From positions 62,001 through 126,000 of the forward strand of contig AZLU01000057.1 in NCBI GenBank assembly GCA_002224055.1: 64,000 nt of DNA. The letters run 5' to 3'. Shown piece after piece: positions 47,304 through 59,552 of this stretch (positions within the stretch are counted from its first letter, which is position 1; each line of letters opens with the position of its first letter). Position numbers and translations under genes: made by a program. The DNA comes from Pezizomycotina sp. ARF18. Lineage: Eukaryota > Ascomycota. The notes below the pieces were generated by a model that saw only the letters and a program-made list of their open reading frames with translations, searched no databases and had not been told where the DNA came from.

Positions 47304-48000
47304 CGGGTTATCTTCGGGGCTCCGCTTTCGACTCTTTCCGGTTCCTGTAATTTGGAGCGGAAACCCCTGCTTCGATATGGAAATGTATCTGCGACATTTT
47401 CGTATAATTACATAAGGGGATGTAACTGCTTACCGATCACGATTAACTAACCTCTATTATCTACTACTAGAGGGTATTCGGGCATTGTAAAAAGAGCTCA
47501 AGGTCTGCTGTGATAGATAGTCCCGTTATATCCTTTTCCTTATGTAATCGTAATGGAACAATGTATGCGTATAGCCAAAAGAGCTATCCTATTAGTAACG
47601 CACGGCGTTACAAGGTCAATAAAAACAATAATGCTCGATTTTATGTACGTACAAGTGGCGGAAAACGTAAAACACTAATATATATATATATATATAACGA
47701 CGGTAATAAAAAATAAAAATAACGTAGAAATAATACTACAACATAGCGACAATAGACCGATTCATAGCTATACGATATCTACGGCGAAATCGTAAAGTTA
47801 AAGGTAAAATTACAGTTCATTTATACGTATATTAGCGTATAAGTGCGTATGATATTTACCGGCTAAATAGCCGCGCGTTTATTATCTTTACGTACTATAA
47901 TAGTAGGGCTTCAGCTGCTATTATTATACGCTTCTATAACGTTTAATTATTATTACGTAGTCTTTCATACTATAATAAGTTAAGTTCTATTATATCATGC
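47304..48000. repeat. AT-rich, probably RIP-affected repeat relic
   Basis: After the gene B 3' flank the sequence becomes TA-rich from about 47560 with words such as TATATATATATATATA and TTATTATTATACG, poor in CA and TG. This pattern fits RIP-mutated repeat DNA. No family can be assigned. Confidence 0.45.
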
Positions 48001-48579
48001 ATCGTCGGGGCGGACGCGTACGGTGGCTCGTTCGTTCGCACCAGGGCTTTGGGATTTCTGTGTGCCTGGCCGGCCAGGCGTACCACTTTTACAGTCCCTT
48101 CGACGATGAACGTGATCTCGCTGCTCACGAGGACATCAAGCAACCGACCCGCTTTCAGCTCCCCAGCCCGTTGGCATAGATAAACTTAACAGTGAGAGGT
48201 AGCAGGCGATGGACGTGTCGTGACGGCGCCTGAATCACCACCCCGCATACGCCAGAGCGGCACATTGAGCTTAATTAACACGCCAGCCTTGTCCCCACGT
48301 ACTCGTCATAATATGTGTTGTTGCATCAGGATCCAGAGCAGCACTATTTACTCAGGCACACTGTCTTTGAGCTTCTCGGGACGCACGGCGGATATTTACT
48401 ATCTACGCATATTCTGAAGCGGCACATCACTTTCCCCAAGGCAAATATATATATGATCATACTGTTATCCGCAATATATGAAGCGTGAATTTCAACATGG
48501 CGCTGTCGCAACAATAGTCGTAATCTAATACATAGTCGATCTCTTCTCGGAATCCGAAGAAGATAAAAGTAGATGGGCT
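48001..48579. other. GC-normal island between RIP-affected flanks
   Basis: Composition returns to normal for about 450 bases (GGGGCGGACGCGTACGG at the left edge) between two AT-rich tracts. The plus strand carries a 60-codon frame at 47997-48179, and the minus strand reads LLDVLVSSEITFIVEGTVKV across part of the same DNA. Neither is recognised. It could be a single-copy gene fragment spared by RIP. Confidence 0.35.
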
Positions 48580-49426
48580 CCGTAGGTTTTAAAAAAAAAA
48601 CACGCGTAAAAAGTGCGGCAGCCTTTTATATCCTACTACTTTACAAAGAAGTCGTTATAGCTTGTGCAGCCGTTTATTTTATACTAGGTATTGCTGCAGC
48701 AGTTTGAGAGTGGAAGCAGGTCGTTGAAAGTCACTAAGGTCGTAGAATCTCGTTGCAGGGCGTATTACTCGCGCAGATCTAGACTTGATATAGCTAGCAC
48801 TCTCGTTAGGTAGATACGCGAACTGTCACGCGATGCCCTCGAGCAATTACTTTTCATGAGCTTCTCGTTCGATAAGAGCTAAGCTCCGTTAGCAACTTGG
48901 CATTGAGCTCTCCGGAAGGGCGATTTTGTAGGCTAAACTATCGATCTCTTAAACTTGATCTTTAAACCGCTCTTATAACAGTGTTATCCTGAAATCCCGC
49001 CCGAGGTAACGTACCTTGCACCGGCGCTGGGCGGAAAGATCGTGGTATGAAAGCGAGAACAGCACAATAGACTAGTTGGTCTGGAGTTCAGCTCATGGCC
49101 GCTGTGAGGGTAAAGGTCACGGTTGATTGTTACAGGGCGTTCTTTCTATTCGTAGAGGTATTCGTTAGTATATTCCTTTATTTTATTTTATAGGTGACGG
49201 ATCTCTATAAGGGACAATATTCATATTAAAAATATAATAAAAATAAATAACGTTTATATATATAAATTCAAGTATATAATACGTCTATCTTTAATTACAC
49301 AAATAGCTTATATTCTTAATGTATTTTTACAAGTTTAGCGTTATTATTATAGATAACAAAATTTTATTATATAGCTTGATATCTATGCGATTTATGTCTC
49401 GCTTAAAATTTGTCGTCGTTCGCTAG
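48580..49426. repeat. AT-rich, probably RIP-affected relic
   Basis: TA-rich again, most strongly at 49180-49400. Lies directly downstream of the 3' part of cysteine-rich gene C. No recognisable coding remnant. Confidence 0.4.
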
Positions 49427-49621
49427 CTATCGTAATTCGCGTCTAACACGGGATAGAAGAGGCGCACTTTCCGCCAACGCACTCGTGATTTCCCGCAACA
49501 ATCTCCAGATGTGATGCATGCCGTCGGGTCGCCGGCCGGGATACAAGTCACGCACAGCCCCTCCACGCAAACGTCGGTAGATGCACAACATTGCTCCCGC
49601 GAGTCGCACGTCTGACCCCGG
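49427..49621 (-). pseudogene. 3' part of cysteine-rich multi-module gene C, cut off by a Copia insertion
   Basis: Minus-strand sequence with the same cysteine plan as genes A and B (EQCCASTDVCVEGLCVTC, then a further GDCCG module) lies exactly at the left border of the Copia element. The rest of the gene continues beyond the right border at 54548. The two parts sit on the same strand in the right order, so the element landed inside the gene. Confidence 0.65.
49617..49621. repeat. Left target-site duplication of the Copia element
   Basis: CCCGG immediately before the LTR start; the same five bases follow the right LTR at 54548-54552. Five bases is the usual size for Ty1/Copia insertions. Confidence 0.85.
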
Positions 49622-49932
49622 TGCTAGCTATTGGGCATGCCAAAGAGGCATGACAAATCTATAGGCATCGAGGTGATGCTTATATAGCTGAGGAACAAGG
49701 AACTTCAGCTAGAGATATCAAGATCTCAGCTGTAGATATCAAGGAGATTACGACGATAAGGCTCTGCGAGCCGTCGAGGCAGATTATATATATTATATTA
49801 AGATTATAGTATTATTAGTTTATTATATATATCGTATATTCCCTTAGTTAGTCTAGTTAGTTCTATAGTTAAATCTACACGTTCGATCCTATCCTATATT
49901 ATTAGATATTATACTATATATCTACGCTAGTA
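49622..49932 (+). repeat. Left (5') LTR of the Copia element
   Basis: 311 bases, starting TGCTAGCTATTGGG and matching the right LTR over its full length. Its outer part keeps normal C and G content, while its inner end is AT-shifted. The word GGCTCTGCGAGCCGTCGAGG is identical in both LTRs. Confidence 0.88.
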
Positions 49933-52900
49933 GTTATAAGCCCGGTTAGTAATATATCTTAATAAACGTATAGACTTACTTCTTAATCTCTCTAAACGAT
50001 ATATCTTACGATATCTCTCTTACTAAAGTTTAACGAGGTAAAGCTAAAGGCTAATCTTATAAACTACCTCGATTAGAGTACCTATATAATTACGTTCCTT
50101 AAGTATAATAAAGTCTAGGATATTACTAATAAACCGCTTAAGGCTACGATAGCCGATATAGAGCTAAGTACTAATAATTAAGATAACGACTTAAAGGCGT
50201 ATACCATTATTAAAGCTTACTATAAGATAAAGACTCGACAGGCTTATTTATAATTTACTAATAGTAGCGCGAATAAGGTATAGAATACCTTAAGTTCGGT
50301 ATATATCGCTATTACCGCTATTAGTAAACCTTATATTAAAAAGTAGCTAATATAATTTAACTTAAGAATAAAGTTAATATTTAAGGATTTATATAGAAGT
50401 ATCGAGATCTTATTAAACGTATAATAAGATATTAGGCTCGATCTTAACGGAAAATACCGAGGCGGAGAAGGCGGAGAAGACAGAGCTAGGTATAGGCTTA
50501 AAGGATAATATAGCTATAGTAAAGGCTATTAATCTCGTCTATAGTAACCTTAGTAGCGACTAGGAGACATTTATTATAAACTTTTAATAAATAATAGATT
50601 TAATAGTAAAGAACCGACCCTTAATATACTCGAGAAGACGCTACTCGTTAAAAGGTAAAGCGTAGAATACGATATACCGGAGACGTTAGCTCTAAAGATA
50701 ATAAGGCGCTATTTAAAGGAATAGCTAAAGTAAAACCTAAAGGAACGATAAGAAGGTTTATAAGTTTAAGGGTAAATACTACTACTACGATAAGGTCGGA
50801 TATAAGAGGGCCGACTATAAGAAGCGTATAAAGGATAAAAAGGATAGCGGTAATAACGGGTATTAGGCCTAATAATATAACCTTAGTACGAGATACCGGC
50901 TCTTAGAGAATAATCTAGTAGTTCCTTAACTTAGGCGTATTTCTTATATAACGATAGTAAGAGAAGTATTCTCTACTTATAAACCCTCTTAAAGCTAAAG
51001 AATATTATAATTAATAATAAAAAAATATTATAGGCTATTAATACTTAGCTTAATATTTATAAGGCTTAGTAAGAAGTACGGTAGTAGTCTTATTAAACTT
51101 AAGAATACGCTATATACTCTAAAGATAAAGTATAGCCTATTTTCGATCTCTCGCGTAGATAAGATAGGATATATAATAACGATCTAATAAGGTAGATATA
51201 TAATAACTAGATCGGGGCTAAGAATTAAAGCTACTATAAAATTAGAACTATAGAAGATCTTAGGTAAGATCGTAATATCTATAAAAAAGAGTTTAGCTCT
51301 TACTACTATATAAAAATATATAAACGGCTTAAATATATCGGTAAGAATTATATTAAGCGAATAATTAAGTATAAAAACGTTATTAGTATTACTAAAGACG
51401 GTAAAAATCTTTAGAGCTATATTAACTACGAAGCCTACGGACTTACTAAATTAAAATAACTCTAAACTATAAAAAACCCCGTTTAGATAAGTATAAGCTA
51501 ATAGAGATAATCTTTTTAGATTTTTATAATAAGCGTATATAAAGAGCCTTAGAGATTATATAGGTTTATTACCTTCCTTAAAGGGAATAGTTAGAAGTCC
51601 TAGATCTACTTTATAAAAGATAAAAAAGTAGAGACGATACTCTTATATTTTAATAGTACTTTTAAGATAGCTAAACGTTAGTTAAACCTTAAGCTTATTA
51701 AGCTATAATACGATAAAGATAAAGAATATACCTTAATCGATAGACTTATAACGAAGTAGGGATTATAGTCTATATTTTAGCTATATACATATCTTAATAG
51801 AATAGCGTACCTAAGAAGCTTAATTAATTTTTATTAATAGATTAAAGGTAATATTAGCCGCGTTAGAATTACTACTATAGCTATAGGTAGAGGCGGTAAA
51901 TTATTATAATTTAATCTATAACTATACGCTATTAAGGCTATTTAAGGTATTAAAGAATAGTAAATAGACGATATCGTAAGGAAGATAAGAAGATAGAACT
52001 CCTAATATCTTAAACTTTAGAATATTTAGTAAACTATATTACGTATATATCGATAGTAAACTTTAGAAGAAGCTAGATAATACTACTAAGAAGATATATT
52101 TTATAGGCCTAGAGGCTTATAATATCTACCGAGTCTAGGATTCTATTATCCATAAAGTATTAATCCGTAGAGATATTAGATTCCTAATTAAATCGACCTT
52201 TAAAGTACGTAACTTTATAGAGGATAATAAAGATCTTTTCGAGTATATTAAAATACCTTAGAATAGGTTTAGTCTAAGGATAAAATAGCAACGGCGCTAG
52301 ATTACGATTAAAACTTAATTTCTAATCGTTAATTAAATATCTACGAGACGATTACGCTAGAGTAGCCTAATTAGCTAGATTATAAAGATAAGAGTAAAGA
52401 TCTCGATAACACTAGCCTATAACTAAGATCTAAGAATACTCGCTCTCGTAGAGGAAGTTACATAGATACTATAAGATAGATTTATAATAATTAACTAAAG
52501 GTATTAGGCGTATTCCTAGAATCGCTAAAGATAAGATCTAGTAGTCAAACTACGAAGATACCCTATAGGCTAGGATACGTTAATAAAGATCTAATAGCTA
52601 TACGCCTTAAAGAGAAGGCCTATAAAAGATTAATAATATATATCGATAAACTAGAGCTACTTACCTATAAAGAGGCTATAAGCTCTATAAACTATAAAGG
52701 ATAGTATATATCGATAGATTAAGAACTATCTTTAATTAAAGAATAAGACGTATAAAAACTTATAGATTCTCGAGATCTTCTTCCGGAAGATAATATCGTT
52801 AATAGTAAATAGGTATTTAAGTATAAGCGCAATACTATTAGTTAGATTATAATACTTAAGTTAAGACTAGTTACTTAAGGTTTTATATAAAAGTAAGGGA

Positions 52901-54235
52901 TCGATTACGACGAGATATATATACTAATAGCTAAGATATTAATAGTAAAACTATTTTTTATATTAGTAGCCTAGCTTAATCTCGAATATAAGTAGATAGA
53001 TATAATAACGGCCTTCCTCATATCTAAACTAAAGTAAAGAATTATCGTTAAGCCTCTAAAAGGGAGTAGAATTAATAGATTAGTTTAGTTAATAAAGACT
53101 CTATATAGCCTTAAATAGTTACCTCGAAAATAGTACGGAGAACTTACCTTAATTTTTAAATTACTAAATTTAAAGTTTATCGGCTCGATAATAGCTTATT
53201 TATTAGTAAAGATCGTCGGCTAATAATAATTATCTACGTTAATAATCTATTAATAGCTAGATCTAATAAATATAAAGTCGAGATACTTAAGCGAGATCTT
53301 AGTTTATACTTTAAGATAAAGGATATAGGGCCGGTAGCCTATTTCTTAGTATATAGGTAGAATAGACTAGGTCTAGAGATTAACGTTACCTAGTATTATA
53401 TTAGTCTATATATATATGATCGCTTCTTAAGAGATTTAGGCTTAAGGATACTCCGAGATTAGTACTCCTATAAAAAGGAGAGGTATCCTTAAACGGAGGA
53501 TTAGGATACTATACCGGTAGTATAGTATCGATAAATAGTAGGAAGTTTAATCTATACTCTATTTATTAGGCTAACTAATACCTTCGCTATCTCGACGCTA
53601 GGATAATACGTTAGCGAAGTAAACCGAACTTACGAAAGGTAGTAAGAAGAGTACTACGATATTAAAAATCTCTTGATCGTGCGCTTACGTACTATGCCCG
53701 TAAGATAGAGGATAAGATACTAAATCTACGTATCTACGTAGACGCTAATTAGGCCGGATATAAGCTTATTTATAGATCTACTACCGGCTACGTAATAACG
53801 TTTAACGGAATAGCTATCTTATACTATTTAAAGAAATAACGTATTATAGCTACTAGTAGTACTAAGGTAGAATATATAGCTATAGAGAAGGCTTTACGGG
53901 AAGCTCTCTAGGTACTTTAAATATTAAAGGATATATAGCGAGCCTTTAAGTTTAAGGCTCCTAATAGTATCGAGATATATATAGATAATTAAAGTACTAT
54001 TAGTATTATGAAGAATCCTAAATACTATAGTAGAACTAAGTATATTAATATATAATATTATTTTATAAGGGAATTAGTTTAAGAAGGAACTATCGAGCCT
54101 TAATATATAAGATTAGAGGATAATATCGCGGATATGCTTACTAAACCGCTTATAAAGATATCTTATAATAGCGCTATAAAGGCTATAGGTATGAGAAATA
54201 GAATAAAGATTACTAGTATTATCGATAAGGGGAGA

Positions 54236-54547
54236 TACTAGCTATTAGGTATACTAAAGAGGTATAATAATCTATAGGTATCGAGTAATGCTTATATAGC
54301 TGAGGAATAAGGAACTTTAGCTAGAGATATTAAGATCTTAGCTGTAGATGTTAAGGAGATTACGACGATAAGGCTCTGCGAGCCGTCGAGGCAGATTATA
54401 TATATTATATTAAGATTATAGTATTATTAGTTTATTATATATAGTATCGTGTATTCCCTTAGTTAGTCTAGTTAGTTCTGTAGTCAAATCTACACGTTCG
54501 ATCCCATCCTACATTATTAGATATCATACCATACATCTGCGCCAGCA
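54236..54547 (+). repeat. Right (3') LTR of the Copia element
   Basis: 312 bases, preceded by the polypurine tract AAGGGGAGA and ending in CA just before the CCCGG duplication. Here the inner start is AT-shifted while the outer end keeps normal composition, the mirror image of the left LTR. Confidence 0.88.
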
Positions 54548-55887
54548 CCCGGTCCCCGCAGCAGACGGAGCCTCTGCATTTCCCGGAAGAGCAGTAAGTC
54601 GGATTGGTACATGTGCTGCCGGGCGCTTGGAGGTTCATACATTTACTCCCAAGCACAACGAAGTATCGCAGCAGTCCCATTAGCAGCACATGGTTTTGAT
54701 GACCCGGGGTGTATGCACCTCGAACAGGTCCTCGTCACAAAGAAATCCACAACAGTCGTTATTTACGGTGCAGTTTGTCGTGAGCGTACGGCAAGCAGTC
54801 GCATTTTCCGTCGACACTGGTGTGATAGTGTTAAAACCCGTTTTGAAAATAAAATAAAATAAACTTCTTATATTACTTTAATTTTGAAGCCATTCAAAAT
54901 TAATTGGGAAGAAAAAAGTTTTAAAGGTCGGCTGGGGTAAGTTACCAATCTCCGTTGCAGCACTGCGTCCGACTCGAACATTCACTCCCTTCGCTCAGGC
55001 AGTTACACAAAGTCCTGTGTCGCAGATCTGGCTGCAGCAATCTGAGTTTTGCTCACAGCTGGTAGACGAAAAGGTTTCGATACACTGGCAAAGGTTCGAG
55101 ATGCAGTTGAAGTTGCAACAATCTACTGTCTTCGAGCATGGGATGTCGAGTTGGTGGCTATGCAGCACGTTTCGTGGGAGCAAAGGTTCCCCGAGCAGCA
55201 TTCCGACGTATGCTGACATGGGTCTCCTGGGGCCTGACAAGGAATTGCGCATTTTGTCGATTCGCACACTAAATCTCCGCAGCAGTGGTCGGCCGTCGAG
55301 CATTGAGATCCGACGGAGTTGCATGTACAGAGATTATCTGTACAGTTTAGATTACAGCAGTCGGTTCCTATCGAACAGAATAACGTCTGGGATCCGGTAG
55401 CTATGCAGGCGCACGTGCCGTTGGCGCCGCAGCTTTTGCTGCAGCAATGGTTACTCTGGCTACTCTGGCAGCTATCCCCGCCGACGAACACTTTTGGCAG
55501 CGATTCGCGCCGTCGCACCAACCTCCAAAGCAGCAACTAGAATCTTTGCCCCCGCACCCGTAATTCGAGGCGCCCAGGCAGCACAGCGACCCTTGGCAAT
55601 AACCGAGCAGCACTGATCGACATTTGTGCAGGGTGTAACCCATCGACAGGGACAGAGCACATGCAAAATTTGGGGCCCCGCTCTATACCGTCCCGCTTAG
55701 AGTTATCAACGCAGCTTTTGGAGCAGCAATCCTGGGCGATATTGCAAGGCTGCCCATTTGAGTAGCATGTGGATCGAGAGTCGAGAAGGTGCCGGTTGAA
55801 GCCAGGATCGTATCTGGCAAATGCCAACGAGACCCACAGGGTTACAATGGCTATTTCTAGCCATCTTGTCGTGCGTGGTTGTTCCAT
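54548..55887 (-). pseudogene. 5' part of secreted cysteine-rich multi-module gene C
   Basis: ATG 55887 gives a signal peptide (MEQPRTTRWLEIAIVTLWVS) ending near LAFARY. At least ten cysteine modules follow on the minus strand, such as QDCCSKSC, SSCCFGGWCDGANRCQKC, NHCCSKSCGANGTCAC, TDCCNLNCTDNLCTC, SECCSGNLCSHETCC and VDCCNFNCISNLCQC. One or two introns are likely near 54.85-54.95 kb. The locus is interrupted at 54547 by the Copia element and resumes at 49621. Several frame changes occur. It is the longest of the three paralogues. I call it disrupted because of the insertion. Confidence 0.65.
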
Positions 55888-57030
55888 CTTCACACGAGTT
55901 GTAGCCGAAAATATGGAGCGATATATGGACAAAATGTAGAGAGTACCGTTTTGCCAGAGTAAATATTCGCCCTTTTGTCATAGCTGAAAACCTTTATATG
56001 TCAGCGATATACTAATATGTGGCTTCCTATAGAGCTGCATTGACCCTTAATCCATAGCTCTAAGGTTTGTTTGAATTGAGCTTCACACTGGAATAACCTT
56101 ATAGTCCATCCTCGTGCGAATTCTATTCTGGGTTTAATTCCCCTTCGAACCCGGAGTAATTAACGGGAGGAAGTTTCGCTAGATACAAGATCATCATGAT
56201 ATTTATATTCGAACATAGTTACAATTGTTTATAGAGCCTCCCGGGCTGTAACAGCAATGGCCGACTATTTAACGGATTAAGTACCCAAGTTAGAAGTATT
56301 TGTGTTCACTGCGTTTCCTTTATACATCTCTCATGAGAAAAATGATTTGATGAGAAAATTGGCCAGTCACATAGGTTAAGTTATGGGATGTGCTAAAGTA
56401 CTCTTGTTACATTCAAGTTCGTATTACTCTCTTCTCGAGCTATTCTAATAGTTCGGGCTCGTCGCCTTCACTGTCATCCTGTAGATAGCGATTGCTCCTT
56501 TCCTCTTCAAAACGGTATAGCCCTGCAGTGTAACGTCGGGTGCATTACGCATCGTTGCGATTTGGCCCACCCTGATATCGTCGTTTGCCCGAGCAGAACC
56601 AATGCCTCCAATGCCCCACTATCATGTAGTAAACCAGTACCGGGTCCGTGAACCGCGGTATTGTAGTCATGAAGCTGCCCAACTGTCCCTCAATTTCTTT
56701 CTTGTCTCCACATCGAAGCCTTCTGCACGATCAAGTCCTTGTCAATTCCCAACCGTTTTCGATCTAATGCCCTTTGAAGCGAGTCGCTGATGCCGTGTTT
56801 CCTGTCTTCCATCGATGACCTTTTTTATCTTCTCCAGCGCTTGCTGCCCGCCTGGATCTCCCCATTCTCGGTTTATCGGAGGCGGCGGAGGCGGCGGAGG
56901 CGCCGTGAGCCTAGCCCAAATCTACGAGCTAGTTCGTACGGCGAGCCCAGCCCCTCCATAGCTCACTCTAGAAACCTTCGTTATATTGCTAAAGCGACCG
57001 AATATTGGACACATCCCTCGTCGCTGGCTC
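55888..57030. other. Intergenic with a weak minus-strand candidate
   Basis: Between about 56440 and 56830 the minus strand carries protein-like pieces in changing frames (ALDRKRLGIDKDLIVQKASM, and a C-end such as NRYLQDDSEGDEPELLE at a stop at 56440). They may be a small gene but no family is recognised and I could not fix a start. A (GGC)n-like GGCGGAGGCGGCGGAGGCG run lies near 56880. Confidence 0.3.
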
Positions 57031-58405
57031 TTATGAGTGCTCCTTCTGCCCACTAGCCGCTGCCAGCATGGGGCTTTGGAGTCTCATCCGATCTAACTTC
57101 GTCACCAGAACAGTCTCGCTAAGCGCCGCCGCAAATTCCAGCCACCACGCGTTGTATCGTCTCTTCTTCACGACACCTTCGACGTATTTGTCTACGTTGA
57201 TAGGAAGCGCATCGTAAGTATCGCCTGCGTCTCCCTCCGGGAACCAACCTAGAAGCGTCGGTATTATATCTTGGACGCGTTCGCATGTTCTGCGCAGCGA
57301 CTCGGCAGTCTCCTCGCGGGAATTAAGCTCCGTACATGTTAATTCCGCGTACCCAGCCCACGTTTCGTCTATATTTCTCATCTTTTGGTGCAACAACTCT
57401 GCTTCTTCTTCCGTCGCTCGAAATATTCTGCCGTTCGGTCCCTCCGCCTCGAAGATTTCTCGGTGTTGAAACAGATCTCTCCACTTGATCAGAGCTTTTA
57501 CGGATTTCTTTGATTTTCCCTGCCCGCTTAGTCAGCCCGCGGCGCGAGGTAGGCAAGGAAATGCATATCCGGACGAAACGGCTTTTTGTCCCGGCTTGCG
57601 TAACATCGTAGATTCTTAGTATATCGCTTTCGAGATCCCGTTGCTGCTAGGGGGAATTGCTATACTTGAAGAGCAGTCGAGCCCGCTTAGCAAGCTTCCT
57701 ATCGCCGTAATGAATCCTTTTGACGGTTTCGAAATCGATGATATCCTGTTGTCCGTTAGTCCAGTCTTCAGAGACCTCTTGAAGCTGCCTGCGGAAATCT
57801 TGCTCGTATGGAGTCTGCTGGCTTTGTGACACGCCTGAAAGGAGGAAAGTGAAAATGACAGGAGAACAACACTGAAAACCATCATGCAGGTTAGAACATT
57901 AAGAAAAGTAATTTTCTCCTCGGCTGCTCAAGGTTCGCGAGCTTATCTTTCCACTCCGAGAGCATAGTAATAGAGTTCTTGACTTTGGTGGCGACCTCTG
58001 CAGCTAACTTCGCGTGCAAAGCGAGAATGTACGATATCGTCGACAATTTCGTCACGCTCGATGGGCTCGATAATGTTGTGCTCGATAATGTTGTGCTCGG
58101 TGATCTTGGAGACCGGGTGGTACTTGCCTAACACCCTGGCGCGCTTCATGAAATTTAATGGGCTGTCAGTGAGGATTATGGAGACCCGCTCGGAGGGTAA
58201 GATTTTTCCGCACCGCTTGACACCTGCCCACTGGAATAGAATTTCTTCCAGCTCCCTGTTCGCTGGCACGGGTCCGCCCACCTGGTTCAGCCGGCATAGA
58301 GAGTTTCCCGGTAGGCAAAATGGCTGAACCGGTCAGCAGAGCAATGAGGGAAGCAGGAAAATCGAGTACAAAAATGATGTACTTTAGAAGGATGGCCCAC
58401 AGCAT
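57031..58405 (-). CDS. Hypothetical membrane-anchored or secreted protein
   Basis: Family not recognised. ATG 58405 gives MLWAILLKYIIFVLDFPASL followed by IALLTGSAI, an N-terminal signal or anchor. Next come ELEEILFQWAGVKRCGKILP, FMKRARVLGKYHPVSKI and the internal repeat TEHNIIEHNIIEP, encoded by a 15-base tandem duplication at 58066-58095. Then IIDFETVKRIHYGDRKLAKR and, after frame changes, KALIKWRDLFQHREIFEAEG and HQKMRNIDETWAGYAELTCT. The C-terminal section is intact for 121 residues (57031-57396), with ALPINVDKYVEGVVKKRRYN, ending SGQKEHS. An intron is likely near 57.84-57.95 kb. About 430 residues. Confidence 0.5.
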
Positions 58406-59552
58406 GATGAAAATGAACCCAGATAACTCGTGAGATTGGCTCCTTGCGGTTAAGTTATCTTCGGACTGAAGCTACAACTAGTTTCATGGGCGTTGAGAAA
58501 AGATCAGGGAATACACAGTAAGAGAACTAGCTCTTTTATATTGAGATGAATACTGTTAGATCAGGATATGTTGTTTCCATAGCTCCAGAGCAGAAAAACA
58601 CTCGTTTAGGTTGCTTGAGGAAAAGGCAGAGTCACTTTTTCACTATACTTCTCTAAAGCTTAGGTTTTTTGCCCTTAGGAAATTTCATGTTGATCAAATA
58701 CCCTCGACCGTGACTACCAAGCACTACTGTATAACTACGAGATCATTGTGCCTAGCATAGGTAGTAGACCTGCAAAAACTGTATAGACACCGAGCACTGT
58801 GTTGTCTCATAAAGCGGACGACGGCAAAATCAACACCAAGAGTCTTTTGTCTCACTCCGGCTATCTACCGCGGTCTGGTCTCCAACTCTTAGAGAATGTC
58901 AATGTATCCTTAAGGTTACCCGGGTTAGCAAATTTTTTAGTAATGTTCCTCTAAGTATCTGCTCATAAAGCTGACGGAATTTCAAACTTTCATCTAAAAG
59001 CTAAAGCATGTTACCGTTGGTGAGGATGACGAGCAACGCAAGTCTCCCCTAGTCTAAGACACCTTTCTCCATCATTAAACGGAAAAAACTTGTCACTTCT
59101 ATTTATTTATTTATTTATTTATTTCAAAGTATCTAATGATCCGGCACAGACCGTGCCTCGGCTTTTTGTACGGAAGGCTTTTGGCTGAATATTTCGCGAT
59201 AAATTCTATAGGTTTATACTCGAAGAATATTTGGTCTCTTTGTGATAGATTAGGATAGATGTTTCTCGAGTAAAGCAGAGGTCTCCTATGAATTTCGAAA
59301 GGACAGGCAGTTTCCATACCTTGTGAAGCGCATCAATACAATAACCATGGTAATGGAGAACATCGGAGCTATGAACGTTGAGTTCGTCTACAAGCGGAGC
59401 AACATCGACTCTGCCAAATATCACGAACCTGCTACTTATTCATACATGTGATCCCACAACTCGCCATATCCCGATCACTTCACCTAAAAAGCCTTTCTGT
59501 CCACCGTAGCAACAGATACAGGTTCTTGCCAAACACGAAACTGTTCGCCGCC
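58406..59552. other. Intergenic with an (ATTT)n microsatellite
   Basis: Promoter region shared with the divergent BTB gene; about six ATTT units at 59101-59124. No gene seen. Confidence 0.45.

Larger units (their letters stand above)
49622..54547 (+). mobile_element. Ty1/Copia LTR retrotransposon, full-length fossil, RIP-decayed
   Basis: A 4,926-base element with LTRs at both ends, a polypurine tract just before the right LTR, a primer-binding-like site after the left LTR, and CCCGG target duplications, so its outline is complete. The inside is extremely AT-rich with C-to-T and G-to-A changes throughout, typical of RIP. Weak echoes of Copia reverse transcriptase (near 53.2 kb) and RNase H (near 53.9 kb), in that order, give the family and the plus orientation. 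It is a dead copy with a very large number of breaks spread over its length. It lies inside cysteine-rich gene C, in antisense orientation to it. Confidence 0.88.

Noticed and set aside
55017-55540. Plus-strand frames opposite cysteine-rich gene C
   Set aside because: Gln/Leu/Trp-rich mirror of Cys-rich codons; the minus strand carries the conserved cysteine spacing.
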